DNA from: Candidatus Tepidiaquacellales bacterium UBA2330
GTDB taxonomy: Bacteria > Bacteroidota > Ignavibacteria > Tepidaquicellales > Tepidaquicellaceae
Length of the DNA stretch: 64,000 nt
Assembly (NCBI GenBank): GCA_002344965.1
Contig: DDUU01000026.1
Coordinates: 4,682-68,681, forward strand
Reading direction: 5' to 3'
The stretch's first letter is position 1, and each line of letters begins with the position of its first letter. This document shows positions 9,752 to 19,226 of the stretch, one piece after another. Position numbers and translations under genes: made by a program. The notes under the pieces were generated by a model, which made no database searches, was not told the DNA's origin, and saw only the letters and a program-made list of their open reading frames with translations.

Positions 9752-9777
9752 CCGGCATCAAAATTATTCAGGAGGTT

Positions 9778-10767
9778 TTATTGTCTTACTCTGTATGGCA
9801 AACCCATATACGTTGAGGAAAAGAGCGAAGTTGTTTTGTTATACAATGAACTTCTTGTATTAGAACTTACATAACCATTGTGAATTCCATTCCTGTGCTG
9901 ATTATATACTTCAAAAGTTTTTTCGTATATCCTGTCAAATTTGTTTCCGTTTTGTATCTGCGATGTCATTACGAATGGTTCCCTGTGATAACCAAATGAA
10001 TTTCTTGCCCAGTGATATGCAACAATATCAGTATCATTCTGGTTGCTTGTCAGATAAACTTTCACTCTTACCTGATCACCTCTGCCAAGGTCGATAAATG
10101 TATTATTGTTGAAAAATCTTGATGTAAAAATATTAGACGTAAAGTCAGGACCATTTAAAGTAAGTACAAGATTATTATTTCTGAAAAACTCAATCCTGTT
10201 CATTACAATATTTTCTTTCCCGATCTGTGGTGATTTAGTTTCACCGTCAATCGCAGAATACTGATAAACTCTCCAGTTTAATCCGGGGTTCGGACGTCTG
10301 TTAACTCTTTTAAAAGAAATGGTTCTTTTTGATTCCTGTGTAAAAGGTTTTATTGTTGAGTCAAGATTTCCGCCGAGATATCCTATAATAATAAAATTTC
10401 CTGTGATTATTTTTGTAACATCTGCAGTTTTTAATGTATCACCGAAAGTTGTAATGTTTACATTTACATTTTTACCGGTAATCCTTCTTCCCCATTTCAA
10501 AATTGAATCCAAAGGTGAACTCACTAAATTTTCATTATTATATACTGCTCCGGATGACTCAAAATCTGCTTCCTCGTTGTAAAACAAATTGTCATCATCA
10601 TCGGCGTTGCTGCTATATGAACTGTTAACGGCTATACTTCTGATAAAATCATCATCACTCATAAGACCGGGTTCTATTGTGCTGTCAGAACAGGATGAAT
10701 TAAATATTATAATTCCTAAAATTATAGAAACGATTAAAATTAAATGCCTGAATTCAAAGGTTTTCAT
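9778..10767 (-). CDS. Hypothetical lipoprotein
   Basis: A 329-residue protein with a lipoprotein signal (hydrophobic residues 8-24, then NSSC at the predicted cleavage site). It should be anchored to a membrane facing the periplasm or the outside. It is Asn/Ser/Asp-rich, mostly beta, and I recognise no catalytic motif. The repeated IITGNFIIIGYLGGN and YQYSAIDGE segments give no family assignment. It is convergent with the VOC gene and divergent from the M16 peptidase. Confidence 0.7.
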   Translation of the reverse strand: MKTFEFRHLILIVSIILGIIIFNSSCSDSTIEPGLMSDDDFIRSIAVNSSYSSNADDDDNLFYNEEADFESSGAVYNNENLVSSPLDSILKWGRRITGKNVNVNITTFGDTLKTADVTKIITGNFIIIGYLGGNLDSTIKPFTQESKRTISFKRVNRRPNPGLNWRVYQYSAIDGETKSPQIGKENIVMNRIEFFRNNNLVLTLNGPDFTSNIFTSRFFNNNTFIDLGRGDQVRVKVYLTSNQNDTDIVAYHWARNSFGYHREPFVMTSQIQNGNKFDRIYEKTFEVYNQHRNGIHNGYVSSNTRSSLYNKTTSLFSSTYMGLPYRVRQ

Positions 10768-10962
10768 TTTAAAATTTCTTTTCTGTATTTTTGAATAAAT
10801 TGACTTTGCTCATCTTTGACAATTTTGTTTGGATATTAGTTTAACTATATCAGTAATAATTCCGTATTCACATACTCATCAATGTATAATTCTTTATATA
10901 TTTAATTAGTTTTGAATGACTTAATTTTGAATTCAATTTTTTAAAAGATCTAAAAAATCAAA

Positions 10963-13911
10963 ATGAATAAGATTATCAGATTCGTTTCAAAAAATATTTT
11001 AATATCATTTATTTTACTGACGGCATTATCAGCTTCAGTTTTTTCACAGGAATTAAAAAAGGTAAGTGACGGAAAATATACCTATGAAATAGTTGAAAAT
11101 GATCCTCTGAAAGCCAGGATCTATACTCTTGATAACGGACTTAAAGTTTATATCTCCGTAAATAAAAAGGAACCGAAAATTCAGACTTATATAGCAGTCG
11201 CCACCGGTAGTAAGAATGATCCGCACGATGCGCAGGGATTGTCCCATTATCTTGAGCATATGCTCTTTAAAGGAACGGACAAATTCGGCACAAAAAATTA
11301 TACGGCTGAAAAACCAATGATTGATACAATTATTTCTTTATATGAGCAGAGAAGAAAGACAGATGATCCCGAACTGCGAAAATCCATTTATAAAAAAATA
11401 GACAGCGTATCTTATCTTGCGTCAGAATATGCAATTGCTAATGAGTATGACAAAATGATCTCTGACCTGGGCGGTGAAGGAAGCAATGCCTGGACTTCAG
11501 TTGAAGAAACGGTCTATACCTGTAATATACCTTCCAATCAACTTGAAAGATGGCTTACCATTGAATCCGAAAGATTCAGAAATCCCGTGATGAGAATTTT
11601 TCATACCGAACTTGAAGCAGTGTATGAGGAAAAAAATACATCTCTCGATAATGATAACAGCAAAGTATGGGAAGCGCTTATGTCAGGACTTTATCAGCAG
11701 CATACTTATGGAACACAGACAACCATAGGCAGCGTTGAGCAGCTGAAAAATCCTTCAATCCAAAAAATTATTGATTATTACAACGAAAGATATGTGCCAA
11801 ATAATATGGCTATATGTCTATCAGGCGATCTTGATCCTGATGCTGCAATTGAAATGATATACAGAAAATTCGGAATGTACGAAAGTAAGCCTGTCCCTGA
11901 GTTTATTGTTCCGGTTGAAGCTCCCATAAACGGACCTTTGATAAAGGAAGTCTTCGGACCGTCCCAGGAATCCGTAATTTTCGGTTACCGATCCGGTGGC
12001 GCCGGTACTAAAGATGCGGATATTCTTATAATTCTTGAATATATATTAAGTAACGGAACAGCAGGTCTAATTGACCTGAATCTGAATCAGGATCAGAAAG
12101 TAATTGACGCATACTGCGCGACAGATATTAATAAAGATTATTCTACCTTGTATTTCGGAGGAAAATCCAGAGAAGGTCAGTCATTAGAACAGGTAAAGGA
12201 TCTTATTTTAAATCAGATCGAACTTGTTAAGAAAGGCGATTTTCCGGATTGGCTTATTCCGGCTACTATCAGTAATTTCAAACTTACTCAGCTGGAGTCA
12301 TTTGAAAATAATTCAAGCAGAACTTATTCATTTTTACAGTCATTTATTTATGATATACCCTGGGATAAATACATTTTTAACGTTGACAGACTTTCAAAAA
12401 TTACAAAGCAGGATGTAGTTAATTTTGCAAACGAAAATCTAAACAATAATTACGTGGTGGTTTATAAAAAGACTGGTGAGGATAAGTCAATTGTCAAAGT
12501 TGAAAAGCCCGAGATCAATCCGGTAAAGATCAACAGGGAAGATTATTCGGATTTTCAGACAGAGATTCGAAATATTTCTGTAAATGAGATAAGACCTGAA
12601 TTCGCTGACTTTAATAGAGATATTACAAAATTGAAAATCAAAGAAAGCATTCCGCTTTATTATATAAAGAATAATGATAATGAACTTTTCTATCTGAATA
12701 TTATTTCAGACATCGGTACAAATCAAAATAAAAAGTTATCACTTGCCACTGCATACTTTGATTATTTATCAACATCTAAGTTTACTTCCTTTCAGATTAA
12801 AGAAGAATTTTATAAGCTTGCCAGTTCGTATAATGTTTCGGTTTCGGATGATCAGCTTACAGTAAGTCTTTCCGGTCTGAATGAAAATTTTGAAAAATCA
12901 TTTAAGCTTCTTGAGGAAATAATTTCAGATCCGGTCGTCATTAAAGATGCTCTAGAAAACTTAAAAGCTGATATTCTCAAGCAAAGAGAAGATGCAAAGT
13001 TTTCAAAGAATACTATTCTCTGGAACGGAATGGTAAATTATGCAAAATACGGCAAAGATAATCCTTTCACATACAGGCTCTCAAAGGAAGAACTAAATAG
13101 TATAACTCCGGAAGAAATTGCAGATATAATAAAAGATATTTTTTCTTATAAGCAAAGAATCTATTATTACGGTCCGCTTGATAATAACAGTATTACTGAA
13201 GCGCTTAATAAAGAACATAAATCTGCAGATAAGCTGAAATCAATGAAATCAGTTAATGAATTTGTTGAAAAAGATTCAGAAGAAAATATTGTTTATGTAG
13301 TTAATTACGACATGCAGCAGGCAGAGATAGTAATGCTTTCAAAAAGAAATAAATTCGACAAAGAATTACTCCCGTATTCAATATTGTATAATGAATATTT
13401 CGGCGGCGGTATGGGTTCTGTTGTGTATCAGGAAATAAGAGAATCAAAAGCTCTTGCATACTCTACATTTTCTGTTTTTCAATCACCTAAAAAACAGTCA
13501 AACTCATTTTATAATATAGCTTACATTGGCACACAGGCTGACAAACTTCCAGAAGCGATGGCAGGAATGACTGAACTGCTCAGAAATTTTCCGGTTTCGG
13601 AATCAGCTTTCAGAAATGCCAAAAGTTCTCTCATCAAACAAATACAGTCAGAAAGAGTGATAAAAGCAGGTCTTCTGAATAAATATGAAAACTCAATGAA
13701 ACTCGGGCTTGAAGAAAATATAGACAGTAAAATCTATGAAAGAGTTTATAAAATGGAGCTCGATGACATTGTTGAATTTCAAAGGAAAAATATTAAAGAC
13801 AATAAATATTCTATCCTTGTGCTTGCTGACATAAATAAAATTGATATGAAAACTCTTGAAGCGTATGGAGATGTGAAAGTATTAACGCTTGAAGAAGTTT
13901 TTGGATATTAA
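10963..13911 (+). CDS. M16-family (pitrilysin/insulinase) zinc metallopeptidase, secreted
   Basis: A 982-residue, full-length four-domain M16A-type peptidase. The signal peptide runs to about residue 29 (SVFSQ). The inverted zinc motif H95-Y-L-E98-H99 lies in GLSHYLEHMLFKGT, and the downstream acidic ligand region is TELEAVYEEKN. The C-terminal half keeps the inactive second M16 repeat, including GGGMGSVVYQEIRESKALAYS, which closes the chamber. It probably degrades short peptides in the periplasm. The stop overlaps the convergent DUF5683 gene by 4 nt. Confidence 0.92.
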   Translation: MNKIIRFVSKNILISFILLTALSASVFSQELKKVSDGKYTYEIVENDPLKARIYTLDNGLKVYISVNKKEPKIQTYIAVATGSKNDPHDAQGLSHYLEHMLFKGTDKFGTKNYTAEKPMIDTIISLYEQRRKTDDPELRKSIYKKIDSVSYLASEYAIANEYDKMISDLGGEGSNAWTSVEETVYTCNIPSNQLERWLTIESERFRNPVMRIFHTELEAVYEEKNTSLDNDNSKVWEALMSGLYQQHTYGTQTTIGSVEQLKNPSIQKIIDYYNERYVPNNMAICLSGDLDPDAAIEMIYRKFGMYESKPVPEFIVPVEAPINGPLIKEVFGPSQESVIFGYRSGGAGTKDADILIILEYILSNGTAGLIDLNLNQDQKVIDAYCATDINKDYSTLYFGGKSREGQSLEQVKDLILNQIELVKKGDFPDWLIPATISNFKLTQLESFENNSSRTYSFLQSFIYDIPWDKYIFNVDRLSKITKQDVVNFANENLNNNYVVVYKKTGEDKSIVKVEKPEINPVKINREDYSDFQTEIRNISVNEIRPEFADFNRDITKLKIKESIPLYYIKNNDNELFYLNIISDIGTNQNKKLSLATAYFDYLSTSKFTSFQIKEEFYKLASSYNVSVSDDQLTVSLSGLNENFEKSFKLLEEIISDPVVIKDALENLKADILKQREDAKFSKNTILWNGMVNYAKYGKDNPFTYRLSKEELNSITPEEIADIIKDIFSYKQRIYYYGPLDNNSITEALNKEHKSADKLKSMKSVNEFVEKDSEENIVYVVNYDMQQAEIVMLSKRNKFDKELLPYSILYNEYFGGGMGSVVYQEIRESKALAYSTFSVFQSPKKQSNSFYNIAYIGTQADKLPEAMAGMTELLRNFPVSESAFRNAKSSLIKQIQSERVIKAGLLNKYENSMKLGLEENIDSKIYERVYKMELDDIVEFQRKNIKDNKYSILVLADINKIDMKTLEAYGDVKVLTLEEVFGY

Positions 13912-14483
13912 AAGTTGATATCAATTCCGATCAGGTTATTTTTTTTCAGTAATCCGAATTTGATTTTATCTGAAACGTTAAAATCATAAAGCTCAGCGTC
14001 AATGTATGCATCAATCAAATTTGCAAGATATAATATTGAAGAATAAATAATAAAATTGTCCCTTTGATCTCTGTAAAATTCCCTCAGATTCAGAAGCCGG
14101 GGATCTCCTGATGGATTCTCTGCTGTCTGTGAGTTTAAATACTGATCCCTGTAATCGATGTACTGATTGTTATTGTTAATAATCCCATAGACAAAATAAC
14201 CGCCTGCGCCAAGTATTATTGGTATTTTCCAGTATGATTCTGTATAAAATTGTCCTGCACCGGGAAGTAATGCTGAGTATGCTACTGCTCTCCATGGCTG
14301 CTTCTTCATTTTAAAATCTTCTTCGGTGTAATTCGAATTATTCAAAGATCTCTGTTGTAATACAGACTTTTCGGATAAAAAATTATTCGTGTCAATTTCC
14401 TGTTTAAACTGTGCAGAACTGCTTTTGCTCAAAATAACGGTAAAAAATATTACAATAAAAAAAGCACTATGAAAATTATTCAT
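13908..14483 (-). CDS. DUF5683-family membrane-associated protein
   Basis: The start is taken at the ATG at 14483, which gives a normal signal peptide (MNNFHSAFF... to SSSAQ); an upstream TTG at 14516 is the alternative. The 191-residue protein has the DUF5683 core: AVAYSALLPGAGQFYTESYWK, then IPIILGAGGYFVYG, a DYRDQY stretch and NLIDAYIDAELYDF. The family is common in Bacteroidota and has no assigned role. It lies 46 nt downstream of secG. Its start codon lies inside a strong hairpin (see the terminator entry). Confidence 0.8.
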   Translation of the reverse strand: MNNFHSAFFIVIFFTVILSKSSSAQFKQEIDTNNFLSEKSVLQQRSLNNSNYTEEDFKMKKQPWRAVAYSALLPGAGQFYTESYWKIPIILGAGGYFVYGIINNNNQYIDYRDQYLNSQTAENPSGDPRLLNLREFYRDQRDNFIIYSSILYLANLIDAYIDAELYDFNVSDKIKFGLLKKNNLIGIDINF

Positions 14484-14490
14484 AGTGCTA
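14453..14490 (-). terminator. Terminator-like hairpin after secG that buries the next gene's start codon
   Basis: An 11-bp perfect stem (14463-14473 and 14479-14489, loop AATTA) is followed in the minus direction by a run of about seven T. It is a textbook Rho-independent terminator for secG. Its upstream arm contains the ATG at 14483 of the DUF5683 gene and the T-run encodes Phe-Phe of that signal peptide. Confidence 0.7.
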
Positions 14491-14529
14491 AGATAAAATT
14501 TTTGAATGTAAAACAAAATTTCTGTTTTT

Positions 14530-14973
14530 TTACTGACCTTCTGTTTCAGGTTCTACCTGAACAGGTGGTTTTTCCGGAGCTTTATCCGTGGATTTATCTG
14601 CATCCTGATTTTGCTGCTGATTCGGATCAACATTTACAGGAGGAGTATTATTCTGATCAGGTGGTATAACTGTATTCGGCGGAATTTGCTGTTGCTGCTG
14701 ACCGGCATTCTTTTGAATTATACTTTCATCGACTGCAGAGCCGGAACCTCCGATCATAAGATTTACTACAATACATCCGACCATTAAAGTTACTGCCAGT
14801 ACTGTAGTTGTTTTTGAAAGTATGTCTGATGTTCTTCTGACTCCAAACGCCATTGTAACGCTTGAACCTCCTATAGGACCCGCTAATCCGTTTCCTTTTG
14901 ACGACTGCATTAATACGACAGCCATTAATACGATAGATATTACTATCAGTAATATTATAAGTAAAGTAACCAT
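14530..14973 (-). CDS. secG: Preprotein translocase subunit SecG
   Basis: The start is taken at the ATG at 14973, 9 nt inside a longer TTG frame. Two membrane helices (residues about 2-22 and 56-76) flank the conserved cytoplasmic segment LMQSSKGNGLAGPIGG...FGVRRTSDILSKTT, which is diagnostic of SecG, the small subunit of the SecYEG channel. At 147 residues it is longer than usual because of a hydrophilic Gln/Pro-rich tail (QQQQQ, PPNTVIPPDQNN, PEKPPVQVEPE) of about 60 residues, a common feature in Bacteroidota SecG. Confidence 0.93.
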   Translation of the reverse strand: MVTLLIILLIVISIVLMAVVLMQSSKGNGLAGPIGGSSVTMAFGVRRTSDILSKTTTVLAVTLMVGCIVVNLMIGGSGSAVDESIIQKNAGQQQQQIPPNTVIPPDQNNTPPVNVDPNQQQNQDADKSTDKAPEKPPVQVEPETEGQ

Positions 14974-15163
14974 AGGCAACAAAAATACATTTCTATGCTA
15001 AATTATACAAGTCCAGTTATATTCTTTTTTTTCAAATTTTAATGTCCCTGCTTGCAAATAAAAAAGTTTGTTTAAAGTATTTATTTAAATAACATATTTA
15101 TTTACTTTGTTTTACTGAATTTTACTGTTACAACTTAATTGAAAATTAAAAATTTTATATCTC

Positions 15164-16795
15164 ATGAAAATTTTACTATTACTTTTACTTTCAATATTTT
15201 TTTTGACAAGTGAAGAAGCCATTTCTCAATTTTCCCAGCAGTGGGCAAAAAGATATAATGCTTCAGGAAACGGAAATGATGAAGCTTATAAAACCGCAAT
15301 AGATAATAACGGCAATGTGTATGTCACAGGAAGAAGTTTTCTTTCCGCATCGAACTTTGACTACGCTACAATAAAGTATAGCGCAAACGGTGATGAGTTA
15401 TGGGTAAGTAGGTATAACGGCACAGGCGGTATAGATGAGGCAAATGCAATAGCCGTTGATAATGCAGGAAATGTATATGTAACAGGTAAAAGTCAGGGAG
15501 GCGCTTCAAACAGTGACTTCGTTACAATTAAATATAATTCATCCGGAGATCAGCTTTGGCTTAGATCATATAACGGTCCGGGTAACGGAATTGATAATGC
15601 TGTAGCTATTGCTGTGGATGTTAATGAAAATGTTTATGTCACAGGTACAAGCTGGAGCGGGGTAAATTATGATATTGCATCAATAAAATATAATGCGCTC
15701 GGCGTAGTGCAGTTTGTTATAAGATATAACGGTCCCGGAAACGGTGACGACTTTCCGGTATCTTTGCATGCGGAAAATAATGAATTCTTTTATATTACAG
15801 GAGCCAGTACAGGTTCAGGATCAGACTATGACTTTGTAACTATAATGTATCTCCCGAACGGAACAGCAAACTGGATTAGAAGATATAACGGTCCTGACAA
15901 TTCAGCAGATTACGGAAGAAGTGTTTCCGTTGATAATGCAGGAAATGTTTTGGTTACCGGTGAAAGCGTTTCAGCATCTATAGGATATGATTTCGCTACC
16001 ATTAAATATAGCGTAACCGGTGATTCTCTTTGGGTAAAAAGATTTAACGGATCCGCTAACGGAGATGATATCAGCGTTTCAGTCAAAACCGATAACCAGA
16101 ATAATGTATATGTAACCGGCTCTTCATTAGGAACCGGAACAAATCAGGATTATGTGACTTTGAAGTACAATTCTTCAGGTGATCAGCAATGGCTGCAGAG
16201 ATATAACGGTATTTCAAACGGAAGGGATGTTCCGTCTGCTATGGTAATAGGTAATGACAATTCGGTTTATATAACAGGCGTCAGTCTCGGCAGCGGGACG
16301 GGTAATGATTTTGCAACTGTAAAGTATAATGAATCAGGAATTGAACAATGGAGCAGAACTTATAACGGTAACGGAAACGGCATCGATGCAGCAACCTCTA
16401 TTGCTGTTAACAGTCAGGAATTTGTTGTTGTAACCGGTTTAAGTTACGGAGGCAGCGGAACAAATTATGATTACGCTACAATAAAATATTCTCAGATCAG
16501 CGGAATTCAGAGTCTCTCCAATGAGATCCCATCTGAATATATGCTGTATCAGAATTATCCCAATCCGTTTAATCCTGTGACAAACATAAAATTTGATGTT
16601 GTAAAATCAGGGAATGTGAAGATAACTGTTTCTGATATTTCGGGTAAATTAGTTTCAGAGCTAATAAACTCGAGAGTAAATCCCGGAACATATCTTGTGG
16701 ATTTTAATGCTTCTCAGTTAGCAAGCGGAATTTATTTTTATACATTATCTGTACAGGATAATGTTATTACAAAAAAGATGACGGTATTGAAATAA
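15164..16795 (+). CDS. SBBP-repeat beta-propeller protein with T9SS sorting domain
   Basis: A 543-residue secreted protein: signal peptide (about 1-21), then eight SBBP-type repeats of about 53 residues. Each repeat carries a NVYVTG strand, a DYATIKY or DFVTIKY strand and a W-x-x-R-Y-N-G-P/x-G-N-G-x-D turn. These form a seven- or eight-bladed propeller. Residues about 460-543 are a T9SS type A sorting domain (YQNYPNPFNPVTNIKF, VSDISGKLV). The 5' repeats are close enough in sequence to recombine. The function is unknown; it is probably a surface binding protein. Confidence 0.88.
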   Translation: MKILLLLLLSIFFLTSEEAISQFSQQWAKRYNASGNGNDEAYKTAIDNNGNVYVTGRSFLSASNFDYATIKYSANGDELWVSRYNGTGGIDEANAIAVDNAGNVYVTGKSQGGASNSDFVTIKYNSSGDQLWLRSYNGPGNGIDNAVAIAVDVNENVYVTGTSWSGVNYDIASIKYNALGVVQFVIRYNGPGNGDDFPVSLHAENNEFFYITGASTGSGSDYDFVTIMYLPNGTANWIRRYNGPDNSADYGRSVSVDNAGNVLVTGESVSASIGYDFATIKYSVTGDSLWVKRFNGSANGDDISVSVKTDNQNNVYVTGSSLGTGTNQDYVTLKYNSSGDQQWLQRYNGISNGRDVPSAMVIGNDNSVYITGVSLGSGTGNDFATVKYNESGIEQWSRTYNGNGNGIDAATSIAVNSQEFVVVTGLSYGGSGTNYDYATIKYSQISGIQSLSNEIPSEYMLYQNYPNPFNPVTNIKFDVVKSGNVKITVSDISGKLVSELINSRVNPGTYLVDFNASQLASGIYFYTLSVQDNVITKKMTVLK

Positions 16796-16811
16796 GTATA
16801 AAAGAATTTCA

Positions 16812-16853
16812 AAAAAAATCCCCGGCAATTGATCAGAATACCGGGGTTTTTTT
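16812..16853. terminator. Bidirectional terminator between the SBBP gene and the arginase-family gene
   Basis: CCCCGG / CCGGGG arms (16820-16825 and 16841-16846) have eight A on the left and seven T on the right, so the hairpin can end transcription from both sides. Confidence 0.8.
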
Positions 16854-16868
16854 AATGTATAAAAAAAA

Positions 16869-17771
16869 TTATTTCCTGAAATAATTCAGCATTTTATAAA
16901 TTAATTTTGCAGTCATAAAATCAGGATAGGGAAAACCGTTCCGCGGAGCTAATTCCACAACATCAAATCCAACTACATTTCTGCTTTCGCCTAGCAGCTT
17001 TAGTAGTTTCATTGTTTCATCCCAGTATAATCCGTTTGGTTCAGGAGTTCCTGTCGACATCATAATAGAAGGATCAAAATAATCCACGTCAAAAGTGATA
17101 TAAACATTTTCCTTTAGAGTATCTATAACTTTTGACTGCCAGTCATAGCCAAATTTTCCGCTTCTTATGTCATGAGCATAAAACGTATCTATTTTATTTT
17201 TTTTTATAAATTCATATTCTTCCCTGCACTGCGCCCTGATCCCGACCTGCGTTATATCCTTAGTAAATTCAGCGACTCTTGCCATTACAGAAGCGTGCGA
17301 AAATTTTGAACCTTCATATTCTTCACGGAAATCCGAGTGCGCGTCAAACTGAAGAACTGAGAGGTCGCTGTATTTCTCGAAATGCGCTTTTACCGGAGCA
17401 GTTGAAACAGAATGCTCTCCACCAAGAAGTACAACAAATTTTCCGTTCTGAATGTGGGAAGTTACATTTGAGTAAATATAATCAAGTGCATCACGGCTTT
17501 TCTTATCTTTAAATATAAGAGGATATAAAGTGCAGATGCCGTTACTTTTTTCAAAACACAATTCCCGGTTCAGCTCTTCATCAAAAAACTCAACATATTG
17601 TGAAGCTTTTATTATCGCTTTAGGTCCGTCAGCGGTACCTTTGCCGTATGAAGTAGTATGCTCGTACGGTGCCTGAATGATCACAATTCCGGAATTAAAA
17701 TAATCAGAATATTTAGATTCAATTGCCAGAAAATTTTTCTTTTCCCCGTAAAATTTTATGCTCTTATTCAA
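16869..17771 (-). CDS. speB: Agmatinase/arginase-family ureohydrolase
   Basis: A 300-residue protein with all ureohydrolase metal motifs: GGEHS (117-121, His120), D143-A-H145-S-D147, and D228-V-D230-Y-F-D233, which bind the two Mn ions. The length and the N-terminal YEHTTSYGKGTADGP segment fit bacterial agmatinases (agmatine to putrescine and urea) better than arginases, but the substrate is inferred. The start is TTG. It lies 6 nt after dnaX and probably shares its transcript. Confidence 0.85.
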   Translation of the reverse strand: MNKSIKFYGEKKNFLAIESKYSDYFNSGIVIIQAPYEHTTSYGKGTADGPKAIIKASQYVEFFDEELNRELCFEKSNGICTLYPLIFKDKKSRDALDYIYSNVTSHIQNGKFVVLLGGEHSVSTAPVKAHFEKYSDLSVLQFDAHSDFREEYEGSKFSHASVMARVAEFTKDITQVGIRAQCREEYEFIKKNKIDTFYAHDIRSGKFGYDWQSKVIDTLKENVYITFDVDYFDPSIMMSTGTPEPNGLYWDETMKLLKLLGESRNVVGFDVVELAPRNGFPYPDFMTAKLIYKMLNYFRK

Positions 17772-17777
17772 TTTACT

Positions 17778-19199
17778 TTAATCTGTTTTATATTCTACGA
17801 CATCAAAAAGCTCTTTAAGCTTTTGGATAATTAATGTTTCTTTAACATTTGTATTATCTGAATTTTCTTTTTCCCCGGATTCTTTTTTAACATTAATCGT
17901 TTCAGACTTTCCGTTTTTACTTTCCGGTATTTCTGATTCAGTTAAATCGTTTTTTTCAGTAATTCCTTTTTCCTTTTTTGTAACCGCAGCTTCGCTTTCC
18001 GGAGTAAGATTTTGATTTACAATCTCAGCCGGTTTAATATTATTTTGGATCAGGGATTTTTTTTTTAATGAAGTAACCTCCGAAATCAATTCCGATAAAT
18101 CTTTAACGTCCCGGTTCAGAGTACACAACTCGGCAAGCAATGCTTCGAACAGAATTTTCTGGTTTGAAGAATATCTGAACCTGTTTTCGGCTTCGAAAAG
18201 TACTTTCAAGATTCTCTGCAACTGATCCGCAGTAAAATTTTTAGATTCCGTATTATATTTTTCTCTGAATGAATCAGATTCATCAAGCAGGTTAGGATTA
18301 GAAGTAGAACTGACAATCAGCAGATCCCGGAAATGTTCCGTAATTCCGTTAAAAAAAGTCTGCAGATCAAATCCTTTTTCTTCGAGATCATTAAAATAAA
18401 TCAGAATATTTTTCACGTCACTGTTGCGTATAAATCCGGAAATGTCAAAGTATATATCCTTATCAGGAATATTAAGGAAAGATTTAAGCTCACTGTATAT
18501 TATATTATTACCGCAAAATGAAACCGCCATATCAAATACACCAAGAGCGTCTCTTAAAGCGCCGTCACCGAGTTTAGAAATCAGAAATACGGATTCATTA
18601 TCAATTTTAATATTCTCTTCTTTTGCAATTTCTTTTACTTTTGCTGAAATCTCATTAATTTTAATCCTCTGCAGCGGGAATCTCTGACATCTGCTCACAA
18701 TTGTAGCCGGGATCTTTTCGGGATTAGTAGTAGCGAGAATGAATATCAGATAACCCGGCGGCTCCTCCAGTATTTTAAGCAAAGCGTTAAAAGCCTGCTG
18801 GGTGAGCATATGAACTTCATCAACAATAAAGAATTTAAATTTACCTTTTATCGGAAAAAATTTCGCCGCATCCTGAACAGCTCTTACGTCATCAATCCCA
18901 CGGTTTGAAGCGGCGTCAAGCTCAAATACATCAGGATGAATACCGTTGGTAATTTCTTCGCATGAGTTACATTTGTTACACGGCTCTCCGTTTTTCAGAT
19001 CAGCACAGTTAAGTGCTTTTGCAAATATCCTTGCTATCGTAGTTTTACCGACACCTCTCGGACCGCTAAGCAGATATGAATGAGCGATCTTACCAGAGAT
19101 AATTGCATTCTTCATAGTCTGAGTTACAAATTCCTGTGAAGTAACTTCAGAAAAATATTGCGGTCGGTATTTTCGAGCTGATACTTTATAGTTTGACAA
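17778..19199 (-). CDS. dnaX: DNA polymerase III subunit gamma/tau
   Basis: A 473-residue clamp-loader ATPase starting at TTG (the product begins MSNYKVSARKYRPQYF, the family's canonical start). Walker A is GPRGVGKT (46-53), zinc-knuckle cysteines are C65, C74, C77 and C80, Walker B is DEVH (127-130), and the SRC arginine finger is at 169-171. After about residue 370 a Lys/Glu/Ser-rich tail replaces the long tau region, so it is a short gamma/tau form. It loads the beta clamp at replication forks. It lies 27 nt downstream of lon. Confidence 0.95.
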   Translation of the reverse strand: MSNYKVSARKYRPQYFSEVTSQEFVTQTMKNAIISGKIAHSYLLSGPRGVGKTTIARIFAKALNCADLKNGEPCNKCNSCEEITNGIHPDVFELDAASNRGIDDVRAVQDAAKFFPIKGKFKFFIVDEVHMLTQQAFNALLKILEEPPGYLIFILATTNPEKIPATIVSRCQRFPLQRIKINEISAKVKEIAKEENIKIDNESVFLISKLGDGALRDALGVFDMAVSFCGNNIIYSELKSFLNIPDKDIYFDISGFIRNSDVKNILIYFNDLEEKGFDLQTFFNGITEHFRDLLIVSSTSNPNLLDESDSFREKYNTESKNFTADQLQRILKVLFEAENRFRYSSNQKILFEALLAELCTLNRDVKDLSELISEVTSLKKKSLIQNNIKPAEIVNQNLTPESEAAVTKKEKGITEKNDLTESEIPESKNGKSETINVKKESGEKENSDNTNVKETLIIQKLKELFDVVEYKTD

Positions 19200-19226
19200 T
19201 TTGAATATCTGTGCTGATAAGATCCG

